Positions 10,995 to 22,500 of a stretch of DNA of 62,000 nucleotides are shown here, piece after piece (within the stretch, counting starts at the first letter, position 1; each line of letters begins with the position of its first letter). A model generated the notes under the pieces. That model was not told the DNA's origin and did not search any database. It saw nothing but the letters and a program-made list of their open reading frames with translations. This DNA is from Acanthaster planci (taxonomy: Eukaryota; Echinodermata; Asteroidea; Valvatida; Acanthasteridae). A program made the translations under genes and the position numbers. The stretch is taken from positions 17,650 to 79,649 of the forward strand of contig NW_019091403.1 in NCBI RefSeq assembly GCF_001949145.1, read 5' to 3'.

Positions 10995-13900
10995 CAGCAA
11001 AAATGTGTGTAAAAAAAGCGGGCAAGGCCATGCTGAAATAAAATAGAGAAAGCAAGATTCGATACAATGGGGCAGGAAGAGACACTGTGGATAACATCTC
11101 TCTACCCTCTGTGCACTGGTCCAAAGCAACATACACAACCAAGAACTGGCTTCCTACGACCAACAGAGGGCTCAATTTCAAGATGGCAACCCTAAGGTCT
11201 TGTAGCAGCCATCTTGTAACCACGAAACAATTCCCTTTTTTATGATGAACAAAAAATGCACTGATGATACATAGTTATAAAATGCACTATTTGGATTTTG
11301 AGGCACACCGATAATTTACAATAACGACCTTTCCCCCAAGTTTCTCAGACAGAAAAGATATTAAACATTCTTCCTTAAAGATACATTTTCTCAACAGAAA
11401 CAAAAAAGCAGAAACAAATATCATCTAATCAAAAACTATTAAAATGCATGGGTAGCTTAAATGAAAGTGTTACATGTACAGGAGAAATAGAAAGAAGATG
11501 ACTCAATATCCCCCCCACAAAAAAACCCCACAAAACAAAAACGCTGAATTGTGAAACAAAAACTGATATCTCGCTGTTGCGGTATGTTAATTGCCTTGGT
11601 TGTGTATGCGCGAGATTGATTCACAGGCAACAAGGTGCAACTAGTCACTTTGTGTTAGTTCACTGTACATTGGACTGATGAAGTTAGCTTGTTCTTGGTT
11701 TATCTTCCCTTAAAATGAGGACAGATTTACAAAAGCGTCCCGAATGCATTCAGAGCGGTTTTAAAATTCCATTTCCATAAAAACCTCTGCTGAGTTTCCG
11801 CCCCCAGTTTCCGTTAGACTGTGCCTCTTTGATTTGAGGAAACAGCATTACTAAATTTTAAAACCGCCTAAAATGCACGCAGACTTACACATACATTTAT
11901 TGCCCAGCACAAAAAAGACTGGGGATAAGACACCAGCCCAGATTGCAGAATTAACTTTTTTGTTTTGTAGAAGCATTGCTTTGGAATGGAATAGAGACCA
12001 GACAAATGTTTCTGTCAAAGTAAATCCAATTTCCAAATACCAGTAACTTCTCTGGGTTGCCTTAGTAAACAACATGCAAAACAATTCCCTTTCTTCAGTG
12101 CCGGGGTTGAAATTTATGGTATTAATCACGATTCCAAGAAATCAAAAAGGATCATCTGCTCATTCCTCATTAGGGTGGAGATATTAGTCAACCTCCACCC
12201 CAGGGGGCGAGAGGAAGGGGGAGTTGAGGTGCTCGTCCCCTGGGCGTGAGGTTGCATATTAGTGGATGGCTGGAACAACAGCAGGAGACCAATTTACCGT
12301 CAGTCCTCGCTGCGTTCTCATTGGCCAGGGCCCTGTTGGGTTCGGTTTAGCACTCAGCTGACGGGCTCCGTGCGGTGGGCATTTGGTTTGGTTTATGACA
12401 AAAGTAATGAACGTTGTTAGCAAAGTACATGTTGCTACGCTTTACAAATAACCTCGTTTGGGGTGACAAACCTATCTTGAAATTGAAATTACGGTCACTG
12501 TTAAATCTGCAAATATATGAGCTCAATCAAATCCTAAAAACTGATTCATAATTTCAAGTTCAATATTCTTAGAGAGGCTGCAATTTGTAAAGCGTCACAT
12601 TTTGTTAACATGAATATTAATAACCACTTAATTAATTAACAAACCACTTGTTACAACTGTTACAAAGTCCCTCTATTAACATCCTTAACATACTCAAATT
12701 TTTAATTACAGCACATACATTAACGTGAGGGTACCGTGATATTAGAATAAGTTAATAAAGCGTCGTGCCAAACTATTCTTGAGTTCAGAACTGCCATCTG
12801 TAGTTTTTTGCATCTTTTCCAACGAGAGGTGTTGGAAACAGAACAATTCTATCACCCCCATTTTTAATGGAATCACCCATACAAGCCCAGTTGGGACAAC
12901 TCCATTTGTATTGGAACATGTATTTAAATTTACATCACTGAAATTGATGACTAAAATGTACGACCGTATTGGTTTTTCGATCTTTTTCCTTTCTTTTTAT
13001 TTTATTTTCTCTTCTCACACCGATAATAAAAACCCTCACTTGTAACAGTTCTTTATACTAAAAAACAACAAAAAACAACAGACACCCATAAATGAACTGC
13101 CCAAACATAATGCTGGTTCCTCCAACCAGATGGTCTACTATGGCAGTGTGGAAGTGCTGGTATCCCGCGGGCCAAATAAAAAAATACCACACTGGCCATT
13201 AGAGCTTCAAATGGCGGCAGTAAAAATTTAACTGTTTCGTTTCATCCCGCAGCTTTTAGAGGATCTCACATGAAAGCCACTGTTTACGCCTGAGCAGTTC
13301 AACGATAACATTCTTACTCCTAGGGCATCTACGGTACATGTACCACCTTATAAAACCACTACAAGACAACCCGTCACGTGAAAGTGAAACCTTATGAGAT
13401 AACGGTCTACATACGGAAGACAAAAAGATACGACTACATGTTTCCCAAATATACGTCATGGTATAAACAGTAAATAAAACAAAAATTGAGTACAATTTAA
13501 GGCAACCATTCACAAAAATATATAAACATTAAACTCGTCTACCTTATTCAGTACTTGTCTTTAATTTTTTTTTTTGGTAATGAAAATATATATATCCTTT
13601 ACTGAATAAGGTTGAGCACTTAATATATCCATTTCCCATTGCAGACCCCTTACACGATATCATAAATATACAAATACAAAAAATATAATACTTTTTCGGT
13701 AGAAAGCAACAGAACAAAAGGAGAATTTTTGTATTTAACCTGTTGAAAAATGTAAGTACTGGGTCTGTGTATTGGTTGCATATTAAACCGATGTTTTTTC
13801 TTCGGGGCAATAAATTATTTTGTGCAAGTTTTTTTTTTGTGCTTTGTTGTACTTTCAGTGAGTGCATGTGGAGTAAAGAAATTCTACATGAAACCAAGAT

Positions 13901-15584
13901 CAAAACCTGAGACAATGGGAAGAGAGTTGGGTGTTGAGTTGCTGTTTGGCTTTTTGAAGTTGAAACTTCATTTTTTGGAACTGAAGTTCTGACATTTCTT
14001 CTCCTCAAAGCTTGTCTGCAAACAAGCCACAAAGGAAGTTTTCTGGATTTTAAGCAGTGGTAACATGTCTAAGTGAGAGAAAAAAAACTAGTCCAATAAC
14101 TGGCATTGTCACATTCATGTTGCTACAAACGACTCTCTGTATCCTTCACAAAATTACCATTTAAAAGCTTACTGATTTTACAAAATAAAAAAAAAGCCCA
14201 AAATAAACAGAAAATAATACAAAAGAAATTAATGCCCTGATGTGGAGTACACAAAAAGTAATACTTGATACAAAATATTTCCTGTTAAAATCCGTCAACA
14301 CATAAGTACAAATTGCTTCAATAAAAACAGGCACTGCAGGGTTTTAACAAGTTGCATATATAGGTCAAAGTTTACATGGGTGATAGTAAGTACATACCGT
14401 TGAACCATTGATTATATAAAAAGATCGTATTTACAACACAGTACTGACCGCATCATGGATATTGGGGTCTAAAAAAAGCCATCCATTGACCAATTCCACA
14501 CTGGAGATGTATTTGTGACCCCGAAACAGATGGGATAAACCAGTCTGCACACATGTGCACAGATACGAACACAAGATTTTGGGGGGGCCAGTTTCTATAA
14601 CATGAGTACAACCTGTTGTCCAACAAACTTGAAACGTCAGCAGAGTGCATTTTTCACAAAACTTTTCGAGTGAAGGTGGAGACAGAGAGGAAAATTATCT
14701 GATGAAAGTCAGCTTCAGGTAAGTTCCCTCCCCCCCACCAGGATCGGCTGATTAATCATATATGGAATTCCTGCTTTGCAATGCTCAAATTACCGGAATT
14801 AGCCCATTAGCGACCTTACTTCATTGTTGAATATTTCATTGTGGGAGACGCTCCCTACAACTGGCCCCCAAGGCGCAAGGACGTACTTGAAGGGATTAAC
14901 TGTTCATTTGGTGATTTCTGAACTTCTCATGAAGTATGAATGGAGACTTAGAGGCATTTTGCCGGATGCGTGACCACCGCGGATGAGTCGCTGCGATGGG
15001 AGTTCGGTTGATCTCTGAAACTCTCTACAACTGTCAATTGCAATATGCCTCGTACAGTTCTCACATAGTAAAGCAGAATTTGCATCGACCTGATACATAA
15101 TTGCAAGGTGCACAAAGCCTTACAGATCTGCACCTGATGCATTTATACTGTATCACGGGCGTGTACATGCATAATAAAAGAGAGTCATTTTGCATATCCG
15201 CCGAGGAAAACAAACTCCACACATCATCTTGGCTAGTGGTAACAACATCTTGGTTGAGATCCAGATCAAAACCACAGCAATTTCCCACAGGCAAATTTCC
15301 AAATAAAATGTTAAGCAATTTCAAAGAGCCCTGCTATAAAAAACTTTTTTCTTTTTTAATTAAGAAGCAAAGGAATTCAACCTTGTTTAAGAGCAGCTGC
15401 GGTTGGTCAATGGATGTTAATTTTTCTTAACGGTTTGAAATACAGTGTACTCTAAAGAAATATCAAACATTAGGCAGTACTGTACCATGGTGCATCAAGA
15501 CTTTCGAGACATCAGAGGGTTGGGAGAGGAGTCGCTCCCAATACCATGCCGGGAAGCTCTGCGAGAGGGAAGCCAATGTGGCGT

Positions 15585-15614
15585 ACACACACACGCACAC
15601 ACACACGCACGCGC
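15585..15614. repeat. (CA)n microsatellite with CG interruptions
   Basis: An alternating ACACAC tract broken by CGCAC units and ending in ACGCGCG. The alternating purine-pyrimidine pattern favours Z-DNA. It sits just upstream, on the minus strand, of a candidate acceptor at 15559. Confidence 0.85.
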
Positions 15615-16282
15615 GGTGAGAAGAGGAGGAGAAGAGAGAAACAAAGAGACAAAAAATACCACGAGTTAGGCCAAAGGTCACCAGTTTGATCTGGGTTTGG
15701 TTAGGAAAGCGCAAGTCATGGCTCCGTGGCTTAGTTTCGTAACAGTGTTAGTTTGGTTGAGTCGTTTTGTTTCCTTCTACTGTACTACCGATACTAACTG
15801 TATTCATGTCCAATAGTTTCAAATGCGGACAAGAGAGGTCCTTCCCGGTAATGCCATTTGCAAGACCCGCCGAGATGATATACACTCAGAGAAACTTCCA
15901 GATCCGAGTTTGAAAAACTGCCGATGAAACTGCCTGTCCTGCATTTTGCATTTCACTGCGGTTTCATCGAAAGTTTAGAAACTGGTCTGCAACCACTTTT
16001 GGTTCTTTTTTTTGCCGATTTGAACACTTTTTTTTTCAACTTGGTAAGTTTCTGAAGAAAGTTGGTTAACTTGGCTTCGGTAACTGCATTGATATTCCAG
16101 AAACTGGAGGTACTCTAGGCCTGCTGAATATTGAATTAGGCTCAAGTAAAAGAAAAAGGTCAGCAGAGCTTTCAAGCAAACGTCAGTGAGCTTTTCACCC
16201 AGAACAAAGGGCTAAAGAAAAAAAAGACTGCTTGGTAAAACTGGTTACCAGCAAAACAGTATTCAAAACATACTATCTGTAG

Positions 16283-16320
16283 CCGGTACTCTGCAAGTAA
16301 TCCGGTACTCTGCAAGTAAT
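16283..16320. repeat. Exact 19-bp tandem duplication
   Basis: CCGGTACTCTGCAAGTAAT occurs twice in a row with no mismatch, so the duplication is recent or an assembly slip. Confidence 0.85.
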
Positions 16321-17220
16321 TTACACAGCAGGCTAAATTAGCTTAGCCAGATTTTTTTCCTAGCTGGTGGAAGCAAGAAACCCAGACCTGATTCCTACAG
16401 CAGCGGTGACTTCAATGGATATCACGCATGCGTCTGTGGTTGTATCCATAAGCCAAGGTGTGAGCTCGCTGACATTTAATAGGCAACTTGGCTTTAGTTT
16501 CTCTTTCTAATACATATGGCATCGCTTCTTGTATGAAAACCACTGAAAGCAAGTTTCTCTTTTAGAAACTGGTAAGACTGCTCAATCACCAACTCGCATG
16601 CAAATAAGCTTCTTTAGTCAGTTTGTAATCGACAACCAAGCCAGAGCCATCTTGAACATTTTCTGTTTGGACCCATTCCCCCAATCAGTGCATTAGCAAA
16701 AGGGTCTAAAGGTGATTGCACTTTTTAAAAAAAAAGAGTACAAACTTAAGTCACGAAACTGTAAAAACAATCACATAATTCTGACAATAGTCTTTCGTGA
16801 ATTTGGGCTGCAAAACTGAAAACTGTGATTCTTTGTGGAAAAAGAGAATTCTTTTTTTTTTTTTACTTTTGCATCTACTTTCCATGCCTTTCTTCTTCCT
16901 AAGTATTCACCGAACTGAAACATTCACTGGCTTGCTCCGTAAATCTTCAGTTTATTGCCATAAGGTGGATGCAAATGTATACATTTGGGAAATAAAAATC
17001 AACCTCCAGTGCAGCCGATTTGAACAACAATAAACTTAGCGTTCAACTTGAGAATTATTTTTGAAAGACTACTGCAGGCAACACACACTCGGGCCCAGAA
17101 TGGGAGGTCCCAGAATGGTAAATTTCTCTCCTAAGTTGTTTTTAAGGGAGGGAGGGAGGCACTGACTTTAAAAATATGTGGCAGTATGTGAAACAATTAT
17201 TTCCTCCACGCTTCCCCTGC

Positions 17221-17265
17221 CAACCAACCAACCAACCGACAGACAGACAGACAAACAAACAAATG
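17221..17265. repeat. Compound tetranucleotide microsatellite
   Basis: (CAAC)n passes into (CAGA)n and then (CAAA)n: three related 4-bp units in succession. Confidence 0.85.
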
Positions 17266-19502
17266 AAACCAAAAATGGGCAAAAATACCACTTCCTTCTA
17301 GTTCTCCCTCCTAAACGTGTCACACGAAATACTCATACAAATATTACCACTAAATAAAATACAAATTCTGTACAAAAAAAGTGGCTAAGCCATCCAATTC
17401 ACGATCCTTCTCTTCCACCAAAATTGATAAAACAGCACACCCCATTAGGCTACAGACGCTATCTCTCATACCATAACAATATATATATCTGCTCTACTTT
17501 TCTTCCTTATAATACCATAATTCATAATATAAAAACCCAACTTCTTAGAACTAAAAACATCAACCACAAAAAATATCGATTACACGGTCTGTAATTTTTA
17601 AAAAATGTATACACTCTAGCATTATTGTTGCAAGAAGTTTGGAGCTGTGTCCATAATATTTAAATACATGTCATAAATCAAGTTCAAAAATCGGAAAGAA
17701 AGAAAAAAGAAGATTGTCAGAGAGAGATATATATTGGATTAGAGCACATTTCTTTGGACGGAAAAGCACAACTGTTTCAATATAGTAAAGCACACATAAA
17801 TTAGACCAGAACTGGGGTTTGCGGCTTTCCCCCCGAGCATTCCTAGTGATTGCCCGGCTTTGCACAGCCATTTTGATGAAAAAATACAATCAATGCATGT
17901 TTCAACAGAAATGCACCAGGCACTCTATTGATGCCAGACTTTTTCTTCTTTTCAATCTGACATCTTTGGGATAACTATGAGATATTTCAAAGTGTCTTGA
18001 GGTATCCAAACCAGATTTTACTGCTCGGTTCGATGAACAAATTTCACTCCACATTGCAAATTTTTCCCCTCAAGAAATTCAACATACATGTATATCTGGG
18101 AGTCTGACAATCAACAGAGTGCTAGGGGGATGGACCAACATATCTGGTCAACAATGTGCTCTGACCCAACGCAACGTAAATATTTTCCTCTCTCTCTGCA
18201 AAAAAAATTCACACAAGATTGCAATTCAGCTGCAAAACAAGGGGAAACATTGGTAATGAAATAAATCGTGTAGTGAGGTCAGGAGGGCAGCTTTAAATGA
18301 ACAATTTCTGAGTCACTTGGGGGGTTGAAACACTACATGTACTTACCAAATTAAACTGAGCAGGGCTGGGATGGACCCCTCAGGCTACCATGTTTCTATC
18401 CATCAACATTTTAAATCAGTTCTGCATATTAGTGATCAGCCCCGCTCCTGACCTCAGCTCATGAAAAGACCTCATAAGGAGCACAGATTCCACACATTAA
18501 AATGTTGCTTTGTTCCATTTTCAAAATCAATTTTTTTTTTTGCTAACGGTACACGAGTCTGCCAAATAGATTTTACAAGATAAGGGTACATCAGATACAA
18601 CCAATCCATCACAAGCCATGATCAACTGAATACAATCAATTGTTTACAATGTCTAATTTGCCGTTATAAGCGTCTGTGTTTTAACAAAGGCAAAGGCAAG
18701 AAACATTTCACAATAGACGTAACTTTCATGGGCAGTGAAGAACAAATGATAACCACTCAGACAGTTTTTCTATCCAACCTTCATATCTAAGCAGTGTCAA
18801 ACATCTCAATTTGCAGTACTTTTGAATAATGACTACATTTTCATAACAGAGTACAACAGAACTGGCCACGTTCCACTGTTCTCAAAAATTTGGAAGCATG
18901 TTTCAACTTATGTCACCTTTTACAAAGAACTTGTAAAAAAAAAATGAAATGATATATCTTTTTTACCCATTGTCCTGTAAGAAATTCTGGAATCTGCAAT
19001 ACAAATTTCAGAATCATGTTTTTGCAATTGCACAACTTCTGCTGAAATTAGTACCTGACACTGACATTTCTTTGACAATTCTCTTTGTCAGAATAAATAT
19101 TGATTATGGACTGAAAATGGTGATTAGTTCTACAAATCGACTTTGGGTGATAATGGTTATTCATGGGAACTGTGCAATCCAGAAAAAAAAAGTAGCGACC
19201 AGCAAAAATTTTTTTTTTAGTATTGACAGACTAAATGTTAACGTTAATAATTAAACAGGCGTTATTTTTTTATGTACCGTGATCAAACCAAACACTCCTC
19301 TAAAGAAAAAACATTTTAATGTTGGAACTCTGTGCTCAGTTTGAGGAAACATATATTGCAACCATCCGCAGAGAGAAGAGAGAAATATCAAGCCAAACAA
19401 GCCACCCCAAAAAATATGGCAAAACAGTTGGGGGGGAAACAAGGGTGAGATACAGATGCAATAAAATAGGAGTTAAAAGAGTGAGAAAATGGATATCATT
19501 AC

Positions 19503-19568
19503 CTCGTGTATCAAGGACCCTCTGATAGGGGTGTTCCCTGATTGTTCTCCGAATTTTGGGTACAGCAC
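19503..19568 (-). CDS. QKI: QKI exon: HPYQR nuclear-localisation tail
   Basis: After acceptor CGCATCAG the exon completes Gly and encodes [21 protein letters not shown], then donor GTAATG. The vertebrate QKI-5 tail has the same position and pattern (basic stretch, then HPYQR), and RxHPYQR is its nuclear-localisation signal. Length 66 nt, phase 1 at both ends, so it can be included or skipped without a frame shift. Read-through past the donor gives about 55 unrelated hydrophobic residues to a stop at 19336, so the gene should splice on to a short terminal exon not identified here. Confidence 0.9.
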
Positions 19569-22500
19569 CTGATGCGTATACAAAGGTGTCCAAGCAGGTT
19601 AGCCACAAACACATACATGCACAAGTAAAAGTCAACGTGGTTGGGGTTTTTGTTATCACCAATGGGAGTTTGTGTGTCTTCCGAAACACGGTGGCAGAAG
19701 TGGGATTAGGTTTCAGCAGGAGAGACAGAGAGAGAGAGAGACAGTTGGGAAGAGACAATCAGAGGAAAAAGGGATGAGAGATTTAGGAGCATATAAACGT
19801 GCCTAACTTGCTTTTTTTTTTTAATGCAAAAATATCTACATAGTTTCTGATTAAGAAAGAAAATTTATGTGCAAAAAGCTTATTCTCAGCCCAATCACTG
19901 CTTACACGCTTTCCATGGGCTCTGAACTATGATTTGGAAGGACGTGAAAAATGTAGAACACTCCACATGAAAAACTGACCTTGGCAAATTTAAAGCAAAT
20001 TTTTGAGGGGTGCCCTGAATGTTAAGCATGCTTTTAGAGACTTCTGCTTCATCTACAGCATTTTTTGGGGGGGTCCAAAATTCATGGTTGCCAAGGCCAA
20101 GCAGAACAAATTGGTCTTCAAAACCATAAAATGAAGAAACGACAGAACTAGCAAAGGAATATGTGAATGAGCAGCGGAGGTGAGCGGTTGGGTGGGTTTG
20201 GGTGAAAACAAAAAAAGGAAGGTGGCATATCCGGGTATTGGGATAGAAGGAAATTGAGAATAGGCAGTGAAATTGGGGATTGGAGAGAAGTCTTGGTACT
20301 CCTTCAACCATCTCCCACCAAAAAAAAAAACAACAAAAACATGAGAGTGAAGGAATAAGGTTGGTAAAGTTGAGAAAGAAGACAAAACTGGTGTTGGGAG
20401 GAATAAGGGGAGGGGCTGGAAATGAAAGCAACTGGGAACAGTAAAGGTACAGCTGCAGCAAGGAGATGAACATCCCAAAAAAAAGCCCTCCAGGGGCTTT
20501 CAGAGACAAAAAAGGGGACAAGAAACTCAAGCTGTGTAATCATCGAGGAGACATGCAAGATTTTTGGTCACACCAAGAAAAGAGAGCTCTGCCAAAAAAA
20601 GAAACAACTCCTCATGCTAAAATACTCCGAAGAACAGATGCTGTGATTAGGTCAACCACATACGAAATGTGAGAGGTTGAATTCTGAAAGAGAGAATACA
20701 AACGTGCGATGGAACTGAAGATAATACGCCACAAGTGTATTGAACAGAAGTGGTTCGGAACGAGCCGGAGTTGCGGAAACTCCTTTCTAGTGCGACAAAA
20801 AACCTTCCATGTCTCCTAATCTGACAAGCAATTTTGCTGTCACAAATTTTTTTTCATTCCCTTGCCGACATCTGAAAGTGAGAATCTCGGAGTAACTCAA
20901 ACGATACTTTTGTTTGGGCAATGTCATTGGGGAATTGGAAAGGGTCCACAAAAGAAGTCCTGTGACAGAAAAATGCCCTGATGATAAATCTACATGTGTA
21001 ATCTACACTACAATGAATCAATGGTGGATCCACGTATCACAGAGTGAAATGTCCTTGTGTCACTGCACACCTCTGGATTTTTTTTTCCAGCCGAGTAATC
21101 CCCTCCCCCCCAAATTCCTTAATTCAGGGAAACCCCTCCCCCCAAAAAACAGGGCTTAAAAATAAACACAGATTGGATTTTGAGCAACTTGCCAAACATT
21201 TTCACTGAAAAAAGTTCAGAGTGCTTTTTGACTTTAGAAATTGATGCCAATGTTATTTTTCCCTTATCAAGCAAAATTGTAAATCATTGCAAATTTATAA
21301 TTTACCATGCCATTGGCAATAAAAGTGTGGACATGTTTCTGTTCTCCTCTGTGTGTGTTTAAATTTGTTTTCTGAAATTCATTTTGCATCTAGCATTTTG
21401 ACTTTTTTTTGCGTAATACTGTAAAAATCACTTCTTCAAGGTGATGTACAACAGACACCAAAAAATTGGGTAAAAGCAAATGGAAAATGTCCTTTTTTTT
21501 TAAAATGCCTCCAAAAATAGTGTCCAACATCTGAGCCGAAGAAATGCTACGAGTGATTCTTAAAATTAGTGAAGACAATGCAATTTTCTTTCAATGCGAG
21601 CGATTAATGTCCAAAAAAAGAGGGTGTTATGTGGTTAATTCATGACTGGAGTTATTTGTCTCACTTGCAGTGCACCAGGATTATGAAAACAAATGCCATT
21701 TCCAAAGAGAATTTTTTTTTCAGTCTAACTACAGGAATTAGTAGTATGGTCAAGTAACTGAGTTGTGCAACTGTTCGTTTTATTCAGAATTCCCCCCTGC
21801 CCCCGGAATTTTTAACTTGCCTAAACGATCCCAAGGATACAACTTTCTAATTTTTTCGAACTGGCATAAGTAGCAACTTGTCTAATTTGCCGGTCTTTCC
21901 TGAGTTGTCATCTATCCTCAATTCTCATTATGAAACTAAGGTGTTTCTGAGGATTTCCTAGTTAGGTTGTTTACTTCTGTTTGTCAGCAAACGGACGCTT
22001 ATACATCTACTTTTTGGTTTGGTATTTTTAAAAATTCTTTGGCTGAAACCCATCTGCTAAGATTTTCTCAAAATTGAAACCTGTCCAACAACAAAATATA
22101 TTAAATAAAAAATAAAAATTTCAATGTCACATACGATCATTCAGATCACTTAATTTAAAATTCACTGAAAGTTTTTGAATTTCCATTTGTAGCTTTTATT
22201 CTACTAAAATTCTGTGCCTCCTTGCAATAATTTGTTTTTTCAATTACTTGATACAAGTGCGGGTTCGGTGTGCAGGACAAGTTGTGGGAACAATATTGAA
22301 AGTCCAGTTCACGGATGCATCGGCTGCATGATCGTCGGCCGTAAAAGTTGTGAGGATCAATGCACCCCGATACAAGACATACCAATAGTACCCTCAGACG
22401 GCGTGGGAGGGTAGTCGAGCACGGTGGGCGTCACGGCGTATGGGTAGTGCTCGTAGGGAGAGATCATGAAGCTGGTCCCATCGGCTGTCGACACCATGGG

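Larger units (their letters stand above)
2384..19502. other. Non-coding interval: PACRG 3' UTR/spacer and putative QKI 3' region
   Basis: No protein-coding exon can be supported in these 17 kb; short ORFs in both strands lack family motifs and splice context. The right part should hold the unseen last coding exon(s) and 3' UTR of the minus-strand QKI-type gene, which has a long 3' UTR in vertebrates. Minus-strand AATAAA hexamers occur, for example at 2519-2524 and 10339-10344, so the transcript end cannot be fixed. On the plus strand the nearest AATAAA after PACRG that I found is at 4148-4153. Local items (hairpin, QKI-type sites, short tandem repeats) are listed separately. Confidence 0.5.

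Noticed and set aside
13544-14032. 162-codon minus-strand ORF in the putative QKI 3' region
   Set aside because: No recognisable motif, AT-rich composition, and no acceptor in a phase matching the HPYQR exon that yields a sensible tail.
15585-15614. CRISPR-like or satellite array
   Set aside because: It is a simple CA microsatellite; no spaced repeats of CRISPR type exist anywhere in the window.
19895-20530. 211-codon minus-strand ORF
   Set aside because: Phe/Ser/Pro-rich translation of a purine-rich plus strand; overlapping frames are equally open; no family motif.
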